A DNA stretch of 64,000 bases, taken from contig NZ_CP031320.1 in NCBI RefSeq assembly GCF_003355155.1, positions 7,788,528-7,852,527 on the forward strand. The letters run 5' to 3'. Position 1 is the stretch's first letter. Each line of letters opens with the position of its first letter. A model generated the notes under the pieces. It was not told where the DNA came from. It saw only the letters and a list, made by a program, of their open reading frames with translations, and searched no databases. Made by a program: the position numbers and the translations under genes. Source of the DNA: Streptomyces armeniacus. GTDB lineage: Bacteria; Actinomycetota; Actinomycetes; Streptomycetales; Streptomycetaceae. Shown piece after piece: positions 55,841 through 64,000 of the stretch.

Positions 55841-57073
55841 ATGAACCAACTCCTGTCCCCGGAGCCGGAGGCTGAATCACCCGGCGAACCCGCACTGCCC
55901 GGCGCCTTGCCGGACGCCCTTCGCACCGAGCTGATCGCCTTCCGGCGCGACCTCCATATGCACCCCGAACTGGGGAATCAGGAGTTCCGGACGACCGCCG
56001 CGATCAAGGCGCGACTGGAGCGGGCGGGGCTCCGGCCCCGCGCGCTGGAGATGGGGACCGGGCTCGTATGCGACATCGGCGGGCCGGTCGGCGCCGGTGA
56101 CGCGCTCGGGCTCCGCGCGGACATCGACGCGCTGCCGATCCCGGACACCAAAACGGTGCCGTACCGCTCGACCGTCGCCGACCGCGCCCACGCCTGCGGG
56201 CACGACGTGCACACCGCCGTCGTCCTGGGCGCCGGGCTGGTCCTCGCCGAGCTGGCAGCGAAGGGTCTGCTGCCGCGACCCGTACGGCTGATCTTCCAGC
56301 CCGCGGAGGAGGTGCTGCCCGGCGGGGCGCCGGACGCGATCGACTCCGGGGTGCTGGAGGGCGTCGGCCGCATCATCGGCGTGCACTGTGACCCGCGCGT
56401 GGACGTGGGGCGCATCGGGTTGCGGCAGGGCCCCATCACATCCGCGTGCGACCGGCTCGAGGTCGCGCTCACCGGTGCGGGCGGCCACACCGCGCGCCCC
56501 CACCTCACCACCGACCTCGTCGCGGCGGCCGCGCACCTGGCCACGGAGGTGCCGGTGCTGCTGTCCCGCCGCGTCGACGCGCGCTCGGGGATCTCGCTGA
56601 CGTGGGGCCGTATCGCCTCCGGGCACGCCTGCAACGTCATCCCGCAGCGCGCGGAGCTGTCCGGCACCCTGCGCTGCCTGGACCTGCCCGGCTGGCGCGC
56701 GGCACCGGATCTGGTGCATGCGGCCATCGACGAGATCGCGGCGCTGCACCGGGCCAAGTCCGAGATCAACTACGTACGCGGGGTGCCGCCCGTCGTCAAC
56801 GAGCCCGGCGCCACCGAGCTGCTGCACGACGCGATGGTCGCGCGGCGCGGCCCGTACGCGGTGGAGAACACCGAGCAGAGCCTCGGCGGCGAGGACTTCT
56901 CCTGGTACCTGGAGCACGTGCCGGGCGCGATGGCCCGCCTCGGCGTCCGCACCCCGGGCGAACGGTCGCTCCGTGACCTGCACCAGGGCGACTTCGACGC
57001 GGACGAGACGGCGATCACGGTGGGGGTCGAGCTGTTCACCGCCGCGGCCCTGCTGGACGCGGGCCGCTGGTAG
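55841..57073 (+). CDS. M20-family amidohydrolase (hippurate hydrolase type)
   Basis: 410-residue metal-dependent peptidase or N-acyl amino acid hydrolase. Features: FRRDLHMHPELGNQEF, LRADIDALPI, ACGHDVHTAVVLG (zinc ligands), IFQPAEEVLPGG, and the late GGEDFSWYLEHVPGAMARLG. The lid domain is RLEVALTGAGGHTARPH. It probably hydrolyses N-acylated amino acids or aminoacyl amides in the cytoplasm. TAGGCT at 55829-55834 ends six bases before the ATG, with no Shine-Dalgarno: a probable leaderless mRNA. It is followed by a pair of inverted GTCCGGCG elements and the nucleoside-binding lipoprotein gene. Confidence 0.9.
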   Translation: MNQLLSPEPEAESPGEPALPGALPDALRTELIAFRRDLHMHPELGNQEFRTTAAIKARLERAGLRPRALEMGTGLVCDIGGPVGAGDALGLRADIDALPIPDTKTVPYRSTVADRAHACGHDVHTAVVLGAGLVLAELAAKGLLPRPVRLIFQPAEEVLPGGAPDAIDSGVLEGVGRIIGVHCDPRVDVGRIGLRQGPITSACDRLEVALTGAGGHTARPHLTTDLVAAAAHLATEVPVLLSRRVDARSGISLTWGRIASGHACNVIPQRAELSGTLRCLDLPGWRAAPDLVHAAIDEIAALHRAKSEINYVRGVPPVVNEPGATELLHDAMVARRGPYAVENTEQSLGGEDFSWYLEHVPGAMARLGVRTPGERSLRDLHQGDFDADETAITVGVELFTAAALLDAGRW

Positions 57074-57082
57074 CACCGATTT

Positions 57083-57200
57083 CAGCCCGTCCGGCGTTTG
57101 AGGACAGACCGGGGCGGCCACCGGCCGGTGGCGGGTCATGCCGCGTTGTCCCGCGTAGGGGCTTCGTGGCCGAGGGCCGTCCTCAAGCGCCGGACGGGCT
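57083..57200. repeat. Inverted pair of GTCCGGCG..TTGAGGAC elements
   Basis: CAGCCCGTCCGGCGTTTGAG begins at 57083, and its inverted partner CCGTCCTCAAGCGCCGGACG lies at 57177-57196, the same arrangement as at 5.5 kb. It is a likely terminator for the amidohydrolase. Confidence 0.75.
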
Positions 57201-57298
57201 TGATTTGGCGCACCCGCCGCCCCCTGCCGTACGTGTGTGCGCCACGTGCGCTTAACACCGATCCGGTAACGGCCCCCGTGCACACCTTTACCTGCAAT

Positions 57299-57308
57299 CT
57301 ACGCGCGT
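57299..57308. promoter_or_regulatory. CTACGCGCGT motif upstream of BMP lipoprotein gene
   Basis: CTACGCGCGTTAATCTGTGG lies about 60-70 bp before the GTG start. The same CTACGCGCGT core occurs as a full palindrome at 58560. Candidate operator. Confidence 0.45.
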
Positions 57309-57369
57309 TAATCTGTGGCGGAAACCAGCGCCGGAAGTGGCGCTTCCGAGAGTCGAAGGGGACGTCCTC

Positions 57370-58407
57370 GTGCGTCGGGTATCCAAGCTTGCAGCCGTGG
57401 TCAGCGCCACCGCGGCCCTCGCACTGACGGCCACGGCCTGCGGTGAGAGCTCCACCGAGTCGAACGACAAGAAGGACAAGGGTGTCGGCCTGGCCTTCGA
57501 CGTCGGCGGGCGCGATGACCACTCCTTCAACGAGTCGGCGGCACGCGGCGCGGACAAGGCCAAGAAAGACCTCGGCGTCAAGGTCGAGATGCTGACGGCG
57601 GGCAACAACGAGACGGAGGAGGACCGCGAGCAGCGGCTCACCTCGCTCGCCCAGGACGGCTACAACCCCGTCATCGGTGTCGGCTTCAGCTACGGCAAGT
57701 CGATCGAGAAGGTCGCCAAGGAGTTCCCCGACACGACCTTCGCGGTGGTCGACTCCGTCTCCAAGGGCAAGAACGTCGACAGCATCGTCTTCTCGGAGCA
57801 CGAGGGCTCGTACCTCGCAGGTGTCGCGGCGGCGCTCAAGACCAAGAGCAAGAAGGTCGGCTTCATCGGCGGTGTGAACAACGCGCTGATCCAGAAGTTC
57901 GAGGCGGGCTTCGCGCAGGGCGTCAAGGACACGGACCCGAAGCTCAAGCTCACGTCCGAGTACCTGTACCCGACCAACGACAAGGGCTTCAACGACCCCG
58001 CCGCGGCCAAGGAGAAGGCGAAGGGGATGCTCGACCGGGGCATCGACGTCATCTACTCCGCCGCCGGCCAGTCCGGTGCGGGTTCGATCGAGGCCATCAG
58101 CAAGAAGAAGGGCGCCTGGGCGATCGGCGTCGACTCCGACCAGTACCAGCAGCCGGGTCTGACGAAGTACAAGGACTCGATCCTCACGTCCGTCGTCAAG
58201 AACGTCGACGTGGCGGTCTACGACCTGATCAAGAGCGTCGAGGACGGCAAGCCGCTCAGCGGCACCAACGCCTACACGCTCAAGGAGAACGGCGTCTCCC
58301 TGGCGACCTCCGGCGGGTTCATCGACGACATCAAGCCGAAGATCGACGCCGCCAAGAAGAAGATCGCCAGCGGCGAGGTCAAGGTCAGCGAGACCCCGAA
58401 GAAGTAG
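57370..58407 (+). CDS. BMP-family nucleoside-binding lipoprotein
   Basis: 345-residue substrate-binding protein of a BMP/Med-type ABC importer, binding purine or other nucleosides. GTG 57370 follows AAGGGGACG. The signal ends in the lipobox LTATAC with Cys at residue 25. Domain features: GVGLAFDVGGRDDHSFNESA, VIGVGFSYGKSIEKVAKEFP, FSEHEGSYLAGVAAAL, KVGFIGGVN, GFAQGVK and VIYSAAGQSGAGSIEA. ATPase and permease genes normally follow but are not present; a second palindrome 152 bp downstream may belong to the next operon member. Confidence 0.92.
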   Translation: MRRVSKLAAVVSATAALALTATACGESSTESNDKKDKGVGLAFDVGGRDDHSFNESAARGADKAKKDLGVKVEMLTAGNNETEEDREQRLTSLAQDGYNPVIGVGFSYGKSIEKVAKEFPDTTFAVVDSVSKGKNVDSIVFSEHEGSYLAGVAAALKTKSKKVGFIGGVNNALIQKFEAGFAQGVKDTDPKLKLTSEYLYPTNDKGFNDPAAAKEKAKGMLDRGIDVIYSAAGQSGAGSIEAISKKKGAWAIGVDSDQYQQPGLTKYKDSILTSVVKNVDVAVYDLIKSVEDGKPLSGTNAYTLKENGVSLATSGGFIDDIKPKIDAAKKKIASGEVKVSETPKK

Positions 58408-58435
58408 CGGCGACCCGTCCGGCCGGTGTCACCGG

Positions 58436-58472
58436 GGCCCGGTGCGGTGAGGTCACCCCTCCGCACCGGGCC
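58436..58472 (+). terminator. 12-bp stem terminator after BMP lipoprotein
   Basis: GGCCCGGTGCGG (58436-58447) pairs with CCGCACCGGGCC (58461-58472) around a 13-base loop. Confidence 0.8.
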
Positions 58473-58559
58473 TGCTTCGCACCCCGAAGCGGCCCGTAAG
58501 CACCCGGAAGCCGCCCCCAAGCCCCCGGAAGCACCCCGAAGCTTCCGGGAAGCCGGGAA

Positions 58560-58573
58560 GCTACGCGCGTAGC
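58560..58573. promoter_or_regulatory. Perfect palindrome GCTACGCGCGTAGC
   Basis: A 14-bp palindrome sharing CTACGCGCGT with the site upstream of the BMP gene. It could be the operator of a second BMP or transporter gene that is not present here. Confidence 0.5.
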
Positions 58574-58803
58574 GCCCTGGTCGGCGCGGTAGCGTCGCCT
58601 TCGCCCACCCACCCGACGCCCTGCACGCACATCTGCTGCGTTGTCGCACCGTCCGAGTAGCCCACTACGAGGACGGCACTCCGCCTTGCAGCTGCACGCG
58701 CCGGACGCCGTGGGCACCGCCTTCGGCGGACGGCGCTACTTTGACGACAGGCCCTAGGCGACCGCCGCGGAGAGGCCGCTGTCAAGACCGCGACAGGAGT
58801 CGG
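58574..58803. other. Non-coding stretch with conserved-looking hairpin segment
   Basis: No credible gene. CGTCCGAGTAGCCCACTACG followed by AGGACG (58649-58674) forms an imperfect hairpin. On the minus strand a short frame reads VLVVGYSDGATTQQMCVQGV, which I have a vague memory of as a recurrent Streptomyces intergenic sequence. A structured RNA or repeat is possible. Confidence 0.35.
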
Positions 58804-59922
58804 TCACACGCCCGCGTGCGCCGGGTGTTCCAGCGCGAGCGTGCCGCCGGGGTCCAGCGTGACGCGGACACCGCCGCTGACGGTGTCGAGGGTGTCCCGC
58901 AGCCACACGCGGTCCTCGTACGGCGCCGGTTCGAGCCGCATCCGCCGCGCCCGCAGGGGCACCATGCGGACACCGGCCAGCCGCCCCGAGCCCGCCTCGG
59001 CGGAGACGAGCCAGGCGAGGCGGAGGTCGTCGCGGTACTCCTCGTGCCCGGGGATGCCTTCGTAGTCGTCGACGAAGTCGCCGCAGCCGTACAGGATCAG
59101 CCGGCCCCGGTACACCTCCAGCGGACGCGGGTGGTGCGAGGAGTGCCCGTGCACGACGTCGGCGCCGCCGTCGACCAGGGCGTGCGCGAAGCGGACCTGT
59201 TCGCGGGGGACGAGGTAGCCCCAGTTGGAGCCCCAGTGCACCGAGACGACCACGAGGTCGCCGGCGCGTTTCGCGCTCCGTATGCGCCGGACGGCGGCCT
59301 CGGCGGCGGCGTCCGTCGCGTCGGCGGCGTACGCGACACCGGACCGGCCCGGGGTCGCCGCCCAGCCCGGGGGGATGCCGCTGGAGGACATCCCGAGGGC
59401 GAACGCCAGCACCCGCCCACCGCCGTACGTGACCACCGCGGGCGCGTGCGCCTCGTCCTCGGTGCGGCCCGCGCCCGCGGTACGCAGGCCCGCGCGGGCC
59501 AGGGTGGCGAGCGTGTCCCGGAGGCCGTGACGGCCGAAGTCCAGCACGTGGTTGTTGGCCAGGACGCACACGTCGGGGCGGACGGCCGCCAGCGCGGGGG
59601 CGTTGGCCGGGTGCATCCGGTAGTGGACGGCCTTGCCGGGGGCGAACGTGCCGCCGCCCGTCACCGCCGTCTCCAGGTTCACGATCCGGGCGTCCGGGGC
59701 GGCCTCGTCCAGCACGCCGAGCGCGTCGCCCCACGGCCAGGAGTACGGGACGGGGGCGGGGACCGGGCCGTTCACCGCCTCCGCGGCCCGGACGTAGAAG
59801 CGGGCGTCCCCGGCGTATCCCTCCCGCAGCTCCGGATCGCCGGGGTGCGGGAGGATCTGGTCGACACCGCGCCCGAGCATCACATCGCCGCACAGGAACA
59901 GCGTCAGCACGCCGCCGCGCAT
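58804..59922 (-). CDS. CapA-family metallophosphatase-like protein
   Basis: 372 residues of the PGA_cap/CapA family, named for poly-gamma-glutamate capsule synthesis but widespread and related to metallophosphoesterases. Motifs: LFLCGDVMLGRGVDQIL, NLETAVTG, CVLANNHVLDFG, SVHWGSNW, VHGHSSHHPRPLEVYRG and YGCGDFVDDYEG. ATG 59922 has GGAAG upstream. No signal peptide is visible, unlike membrane-anchored CapA. It is divergent from a small lipoprotein gene. Confidence 0.87.
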   Translation of the reverse strand: MRGGVLTLFLCGDVMLGRGVDQILPHPGDPELREGYAGDARFYVRAAEAVNGPVPAPVPYSWPWGDALGVLDEAAPDARIVNLETAVTGGGTFAPGKAVHYRMHPANAPALAAVRPDVCVLANNHVLDFGRHGLRDTLATLARAGLRTAGAGRTEDEAHAPAVVTYGGGRVLAFALGMSSSGIPPGWAATPGRSGVAYAADATDAAAEAAVRRIRSAKRAGDLVVVSVHWGSNWGYLVPREQVRFAHALVDGGADVVHGHSSHHPRPLEVYRGRLILYGCGDFVDDYEGIPGHEEYRDDLRLAWLVSAEAGSGRLAGVRMVPLRARRMRLEPAPYEDRVWLRDTLDTVSGGVRVTLDPGGTLALEHPAHAGV

Positions 59923-60094
59923 GCTTCCACGGTAGCCGCGGGCGACACCGTACGGCGACGTGGAGCGTGCACCGTACGGCGACGTGAGCGCGCACCGTAC
60001 GGAGGCGGAAACGGCACCGTACGGAGGCGGGAGGGGTCCCGGGCGGGCGCCCGTACGGTGTGCCTGCCCGCGTCCGACCCTCCGAGGGGACACC
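59923..60094. promoter_or_regulatory. Divergent promoter region with repeated ACCGTACGG
   Basis: ACCGTACGG recurs about four times at 17-30 bp intervals (59948-60025), with a further CCGTACGG near 60050. CGTACG is over-represented throughout the window, so this may be background rather than an operator array. Confidence 0.4.
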
Positions 60095-60610
60095 ATGCGC
60101 CGTCTCGTGGCCTCCGCCGCGCCACTCCTGCTGCTCCTGGCCGCCTGCGGCTCGTCGGACGGCGCGTCCGGCGCCGACGACGGGGACGGGGACGGCAAGC
60201 CCAAGGCGCGGTCGAGCGCCCCGGACAAGCCGTCGCCCGCCAAGAGCCCGTCCGCGAGCCCTTCCAAGAGCCCCTCCGCGAGCCCGTCCCCGACGCGTGC
60301 CGCCGCGCCCGTGACCTCCGACCCGAAGGACTGCTTCGACGCGGACTGCAGGCTGAAGGTGTCCGGTCCGACGACCATCCGGCTCGACGCGGAGAAGTTC
60401 CACTACCCCGCGCTGAACGTCGTGGAGGTCGGCCGGGACAGCCTGCGCTACCAGGTCGACTACCCGCAGGGCGGCGGCGCCGAGCAGATCCTCGGGCCGG
60501 GCGGAAGCGGCTCCTTCGGCTTCCGTTCGCAGCCTCCGGTGGAGGTGAAGCTGGAGTCGGTCAAGGGCGGTACGGCGCTGCTCGCCCTCACCCCGGGCAA
60601 GTCGGGGTGA
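60095..60610 (+). CDS. Lipoprotein with Pro/Ser linker and small beta domain
   Basis: 171 residues. ATG 60095 follows GAGGGGACACC. The signal peptide ends in the lipobox LLAAC. A 50-residue Asp/Lys then Ser/Pro linker (SPSASPSKSPSASPSP) leads to a domain of about 95 residues with a likely disulfide (DCFDADCRLKV) and a beta pattern (GPTTIRLDAEKFHYPALNVV). No family recognised beyond the Streptomyces lipoprotein type. Only 21 bp separate its stop from the convergent aminotransferase stop. Confidence 0.75.
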   Translation: MRRLVASAAPLLLLLAACGSSDGASGADDGDGDGKPKARSSAPDKPSPAKSPSASPSKSPSASPSPTRAAAPVTSDPKDCFDADCRLKVSGPTTIRLDAEKFHYPALNVVEVGRDSLRYQVDYPQGGGAEQILGPGGSGSFGFRSQPPVEVKLESVKGGTALLALTPGKSG

Positions 60611-60631
60611 GCCGGAGCGGGGGAACGGTGC

Positions 60632-61984
60632 TCACAGCCCCCAGCCCGTCGTGTGCCGGTCGGCCACGGTGAGCGCCTCGTCCAGCACGGCCAGCCCTTC
60701 GCGGGCCTCGTCGGCGGTGATCGTGCAGGGCGGTACGGCGTGCAGCCGGTGGTAGTTGGTGAACGGCAGCAGGCCCAGCTTCTTGCAGGTGGCGACGAGT
60801 TCGCCCATCGCGGGGCTGGTCCCGCCGTACGGCGCCAGGGGCTCCTTGCTCGCCCGGTCCGCCACCAGTTCCACGGCCCAGAACACGCCCGTACCGCGGA
60901 CGTCCCCGACGCTGGGGTGGCGTTCCGCCAGTTCGCGCAGGCCGGGGCCGAGGACGGTGTCGCCGATGTGCGCGGCGTTCTCCACGGCCTTCTCGTCGCG
61001 CATCGCCTCGATGGTGGCGACGGCCGCCGCCGTGGCCAGCGGGTGCCCGGAGTACGTCAGTCCGCCGGGGAAGGGGCGGTGCGCGAACGTCGCCGCGATC
61101 CGCTCGCTGATTGCGACGCCCCCGAGCGGAACGTAACCGGAGTTGACGCCCTTGGCGAAGGCGATCATGTCGGGCACCACGCCGTCGTGCTCCAGGGCGA
61201 ACCACCGCCCGGCGCGCCCGAATCCGGACATCACCTCGTCCGCGATGTACGCGATGCCGTGCCGGTCCGCGATCTCCCGTACGCCCGCGAGGTAGCCGGG
61301 CGGCGGTGGCATGATGCCGGCCGTGCCCGGGATGGACTCGAGGACGATGGCCGCGATGGTGTCCGGACCCTCGAACGCGACGAGCTGGTCGAGGTGTTCG
61401 AGCGCGCGCGCCGTCTCCTCCCCCGGGGTGGCGGAGTGGAAAGCGGAGCGGTAGAGGAACGGCCCGAAGAAGTGCACCGTGCCCGCGCTGCCGTAGTCGT
61501 TGGGCCAGCGGCGCGGGTCACCGGTGATGTTGACGGCGGTGCCGGTGCCGCCGTGGTACGAGCGGTACGCGGACAGCACCTTGTACCGGCCGGTGTGCAG
61601 CCGGGCCATGCGTACGGCGTACTCGACCGCCTCGGCCCCGCCGTTGGTGAAGAACACCTTGTCCAGATCGCCCGGCGTCAGCCCCGCGATCAGCCGGGCC
61701 GCCTCCGACCGCTGGTCGTTGACGTGCTGCGGCGCGACCGTGCACAGCCGCCCCGCCTGCGCCTGGATCGCCTCGACGACACGGGGGTGCTGGTGCCCGA
61801 TGTTGGTGTTGACGAGCTGGCTGGAGAAGTCCAGCAGCCGCCGGCCCGCGCCGTCCCAGACGTACGAGCCCTCGGCGGCGGTGACGACCATCGGGTCCAG
61901 CTCGGCCTGGGCGGACCAGGAGTGGAAGACGTGCGCGCGGTCCAGCTCGTACGCCCGCCGCGCCTCGGGTGACAGCTCGTTCAT
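60632..61984 (-). CDS. Class III PLP aminotransferase (beta-alanine/GABA:pyruvate type)
   Basis: 450 residues from ATG 61984. PLP-binding lysine in DMIAFAKGVNSGYVPLGG, Asp in YIADEVMSGFGRAGRW, and FFTNGGAEAVEYAVRMAR plus YRSYHGGTGTAVN for the phosphate and ring contacts. It transfers the omega-amino group of beta-alanine, GABA or beta-aminoisobutyrate to a keto acid, giving a semialdehyde. The next gene upstream in the same operon (51 bp gap) is a semialdehyde dehydrogenase, so the pair would convert the amine to an acyl-CoA. Confidence 0.9.
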   Translation of the reverse strand: MNELSPEARRAYELDRAHVFHSWSAQAELDPMVVTAAEGSYVWDGAGRRLLDFSSQLVNTNIGHQHPRVVEAIQAQAGRLCTVAPQHVNDQRSEAARLIAGLTPGDLDKVFFTNGGAEAVEYAVRMARLHTGRYKVLSAYRSYHGGTGTAVNITGDPRRWPNDYGSAGTVHFFGPFLYRSAFHSATPGEETARALEHLDQLVAFEGPDTIAAIVLESIPGTAGIMPPPPGYLAGVREIADRHGIAYIADEVMSGFGRAGRWFALEHDGVVPDMIAFAKGVNSGYVPLGGVAISERIAATFAHRPFPGGLTYSGHPLATAAAVATIEAMRDEKAVENAAHIGDTVLGPGLRELAERHPSVGDVRGTGVFWAVELVADRASKEPLAPYGGTSPAMGELVATCKKLGLLPFTNYHRLHAVPPCTITADEAREGLAVLDEALTVADRHTTGWGL

Positions 61985-62035
61985 GGTGCCGGTCCCTCCT
62001 CGGGTGTGTCTGCTCGGTGTCTGGCCGGTGGCCGC

Positions 62036-63529
<1,494 letters not shown>

Positions 63530-63653
63530 CGGGACCTCTCCGGACCTCACCGGCCGCGGGCCCTCCGCGGCACCGCTCCATGATGGGAGCGGGCGGCCAC
63601 GGGACGGCGCTACAGAGTGACAGGTCTTCGGGCCAGTGTTTTACAGTGTGTAA

Positions 63654-63859
63654 ATGCCGCCCTCGATCCAGGACGTCCTCGCCCTCGACCCGGTGCGCCA
63701 CGGCCGCCCCGAGGTCGTGGCCGGAGCCGACCTGCTCGGACGCACCGTCCGCTGGGCCCACGTCAGCCAGCTGACGGACCTCACCGGGCTGCTGCGCGGT
63801 GGCGAACTCGTCCTCACCACCGCGGACGCGCTGCGCGGCGGCGCGGTCCGCCCGTTGGG
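63654..63859 (+). CDS. PucR-family regulator, N-terminal part only
   Basis: 68 codons of the PUR/PucR N-terminal domain: IQDVLALDPVRHGRPEVVAG, LLGRTVRWAHVSQLTDLTGL and LRGGELVLTTADALR. Proteins of this kind end in a C-terminal HTH_30 domain and activate purine, amine or amino acid catabolism. TACAGT at 63642-63647 is six bases before the ATG: a likely leaderless start. Adapter interrupts the gene at 63860. Divergence from the mmsA operon suggests it regulates it. Confidence 0.85.
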
Positions 63860-64000
63860 AGATGTGTATAAGAGACGTGGGCGAGTGAACGGGCCTACGA
63901 GCTACGGGCTGCAGCCGCCGCCGGGCGCGTTGGCGGATGTGGCGACCTGGGTCGGCTCGTACGGGCTCGCGTTCTGCTTTTGCGGGTTTTTTTTTTTTTT
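63860..64000. other. Nextera mosaic end, unplaced sequence and poly-T contig end (artefact)
   Basis: 63860-63876 equals the first 17 bases of the mosaic end AGATGTGTATAAGAGACAG exactly. The following 110 bases are GC-rich but unrelated to the PucR gene. Near the end, CTCGTACGGGCTCGCGTTCT followed by GCTT resembles the P7 adapter CTCGTATGCCGTCTTCTGCT, and the window closes with at least 13 T. Confidence 0.9.

Overview
The window is high-GC DNA (roughly 72% G+C by eye) of a Streptomyces-like actinomycete. Supporting genes are a mycothiol synthase (MshD), a Streptomyces subtilisin inhibitor-type protein, a radA-disA pair, a SigE-family sigma factor, a modular polyketide synthase (PKS) piece, many secreted enzymes, GTG starts, and several genes with a -10 hexamer immediately before the start codon.

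The most important result concerns the sequence itself. It is a draft assembly that contains untrimmed Illumina Nextera adapter. Transposase mosaic ends or longer adapter runs lie near 16.30, 29.78, 35.86, 47.82 and 63.86 kb. Two are followed by index-like octamers, one adjoins a 28-base poly-G, and the window ends in poly-T. Inverted or truncated joins also occur at 9.67-10.10, 16.51, 22.9, 42.0 and 53.32 kb. Gene order across these points should not be read as genomic neighbourhood. Within the blocks between them the genes look normal.

Block 1 (1-9.67 kb): PAS sensor kinase (partial), SSI-type protease inhibitor, threonine synthase, glucosyl-3-phosphoglycerate synthase, a RidA protein, otsA, an endonuclease/exonuclease/phosphatase protein and otsB. 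gpgS with otsA/otsB suggests a compatible-solute neighbourhood (glucosylglycerate and trehalose). Block 2 (9.9-16.3 kb): a divergent catabolic cluster around a GntR/LacI-type regulator (frameshifted in this sequence). A Gfo/Idh/MocA dehydrogenase and a sugar isomerase lie on one side; an atypical SDR, a DapA-like aldolase or dehydratase and a secreted family-14-like polysaccharide lyase lie on the other. I infer use of a uronic-acid polymer. Block 3 (16.4-29.43 kb): a broken old yellow enzyme gene, YdjC/ChbG deacetylase, NB-ARC/TPR STAND ATPase, a truncated glycosyltransferase-like gene joined to a LuxR fragment, 5'-nucleotidase, mshD and ppk.

Block 4 (29.8-35.86 kb): tRNA-Ser(UGA), two small secreted proteins, two methyltransferases, a primase-polymerase protein, a DUF1906 secreted protein and a SigE-family sigma factor cut by adapter. 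Block 5 (35.95-42.0 kb): one PKS stretch, DH-KR-ACP-KS-AT-DH, starting and ending inside near-identical DH domains. Block 6 (42.05-47.7 kb): secreted alpha-amylase with a MalR-like operator, a GH43-like enzyme fused to a seven-repeat lectin-like propeller with a LacI-type operator, and a serine hydrolase.

Block 7 (47.84-53.32 kb): GT4 fragment, disA, radA and a membrane protein with a BACON domain. Block 8 (53.32-63.86 kb): IS630 transposase tail, large GT2 glycosyltransferase, M20 amidohydrolase, BMP-family nucleoside-binding lipoprotein, CapA-like protein, lipoprotein, a class III aminotransferase and mmsA pair, and the start of a divergent PucR-family regulator.

I found no CRISPR array, no prophage and no convincing new multi-gene defence system. 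The best biological leads are the polysaccharide-lyase cluster with its candidate operators, the GH43-propeller enzyme, the STAND ATPase, and a repeated CTACGCGCGT motif at the nucleoside-lipoprotein gene.
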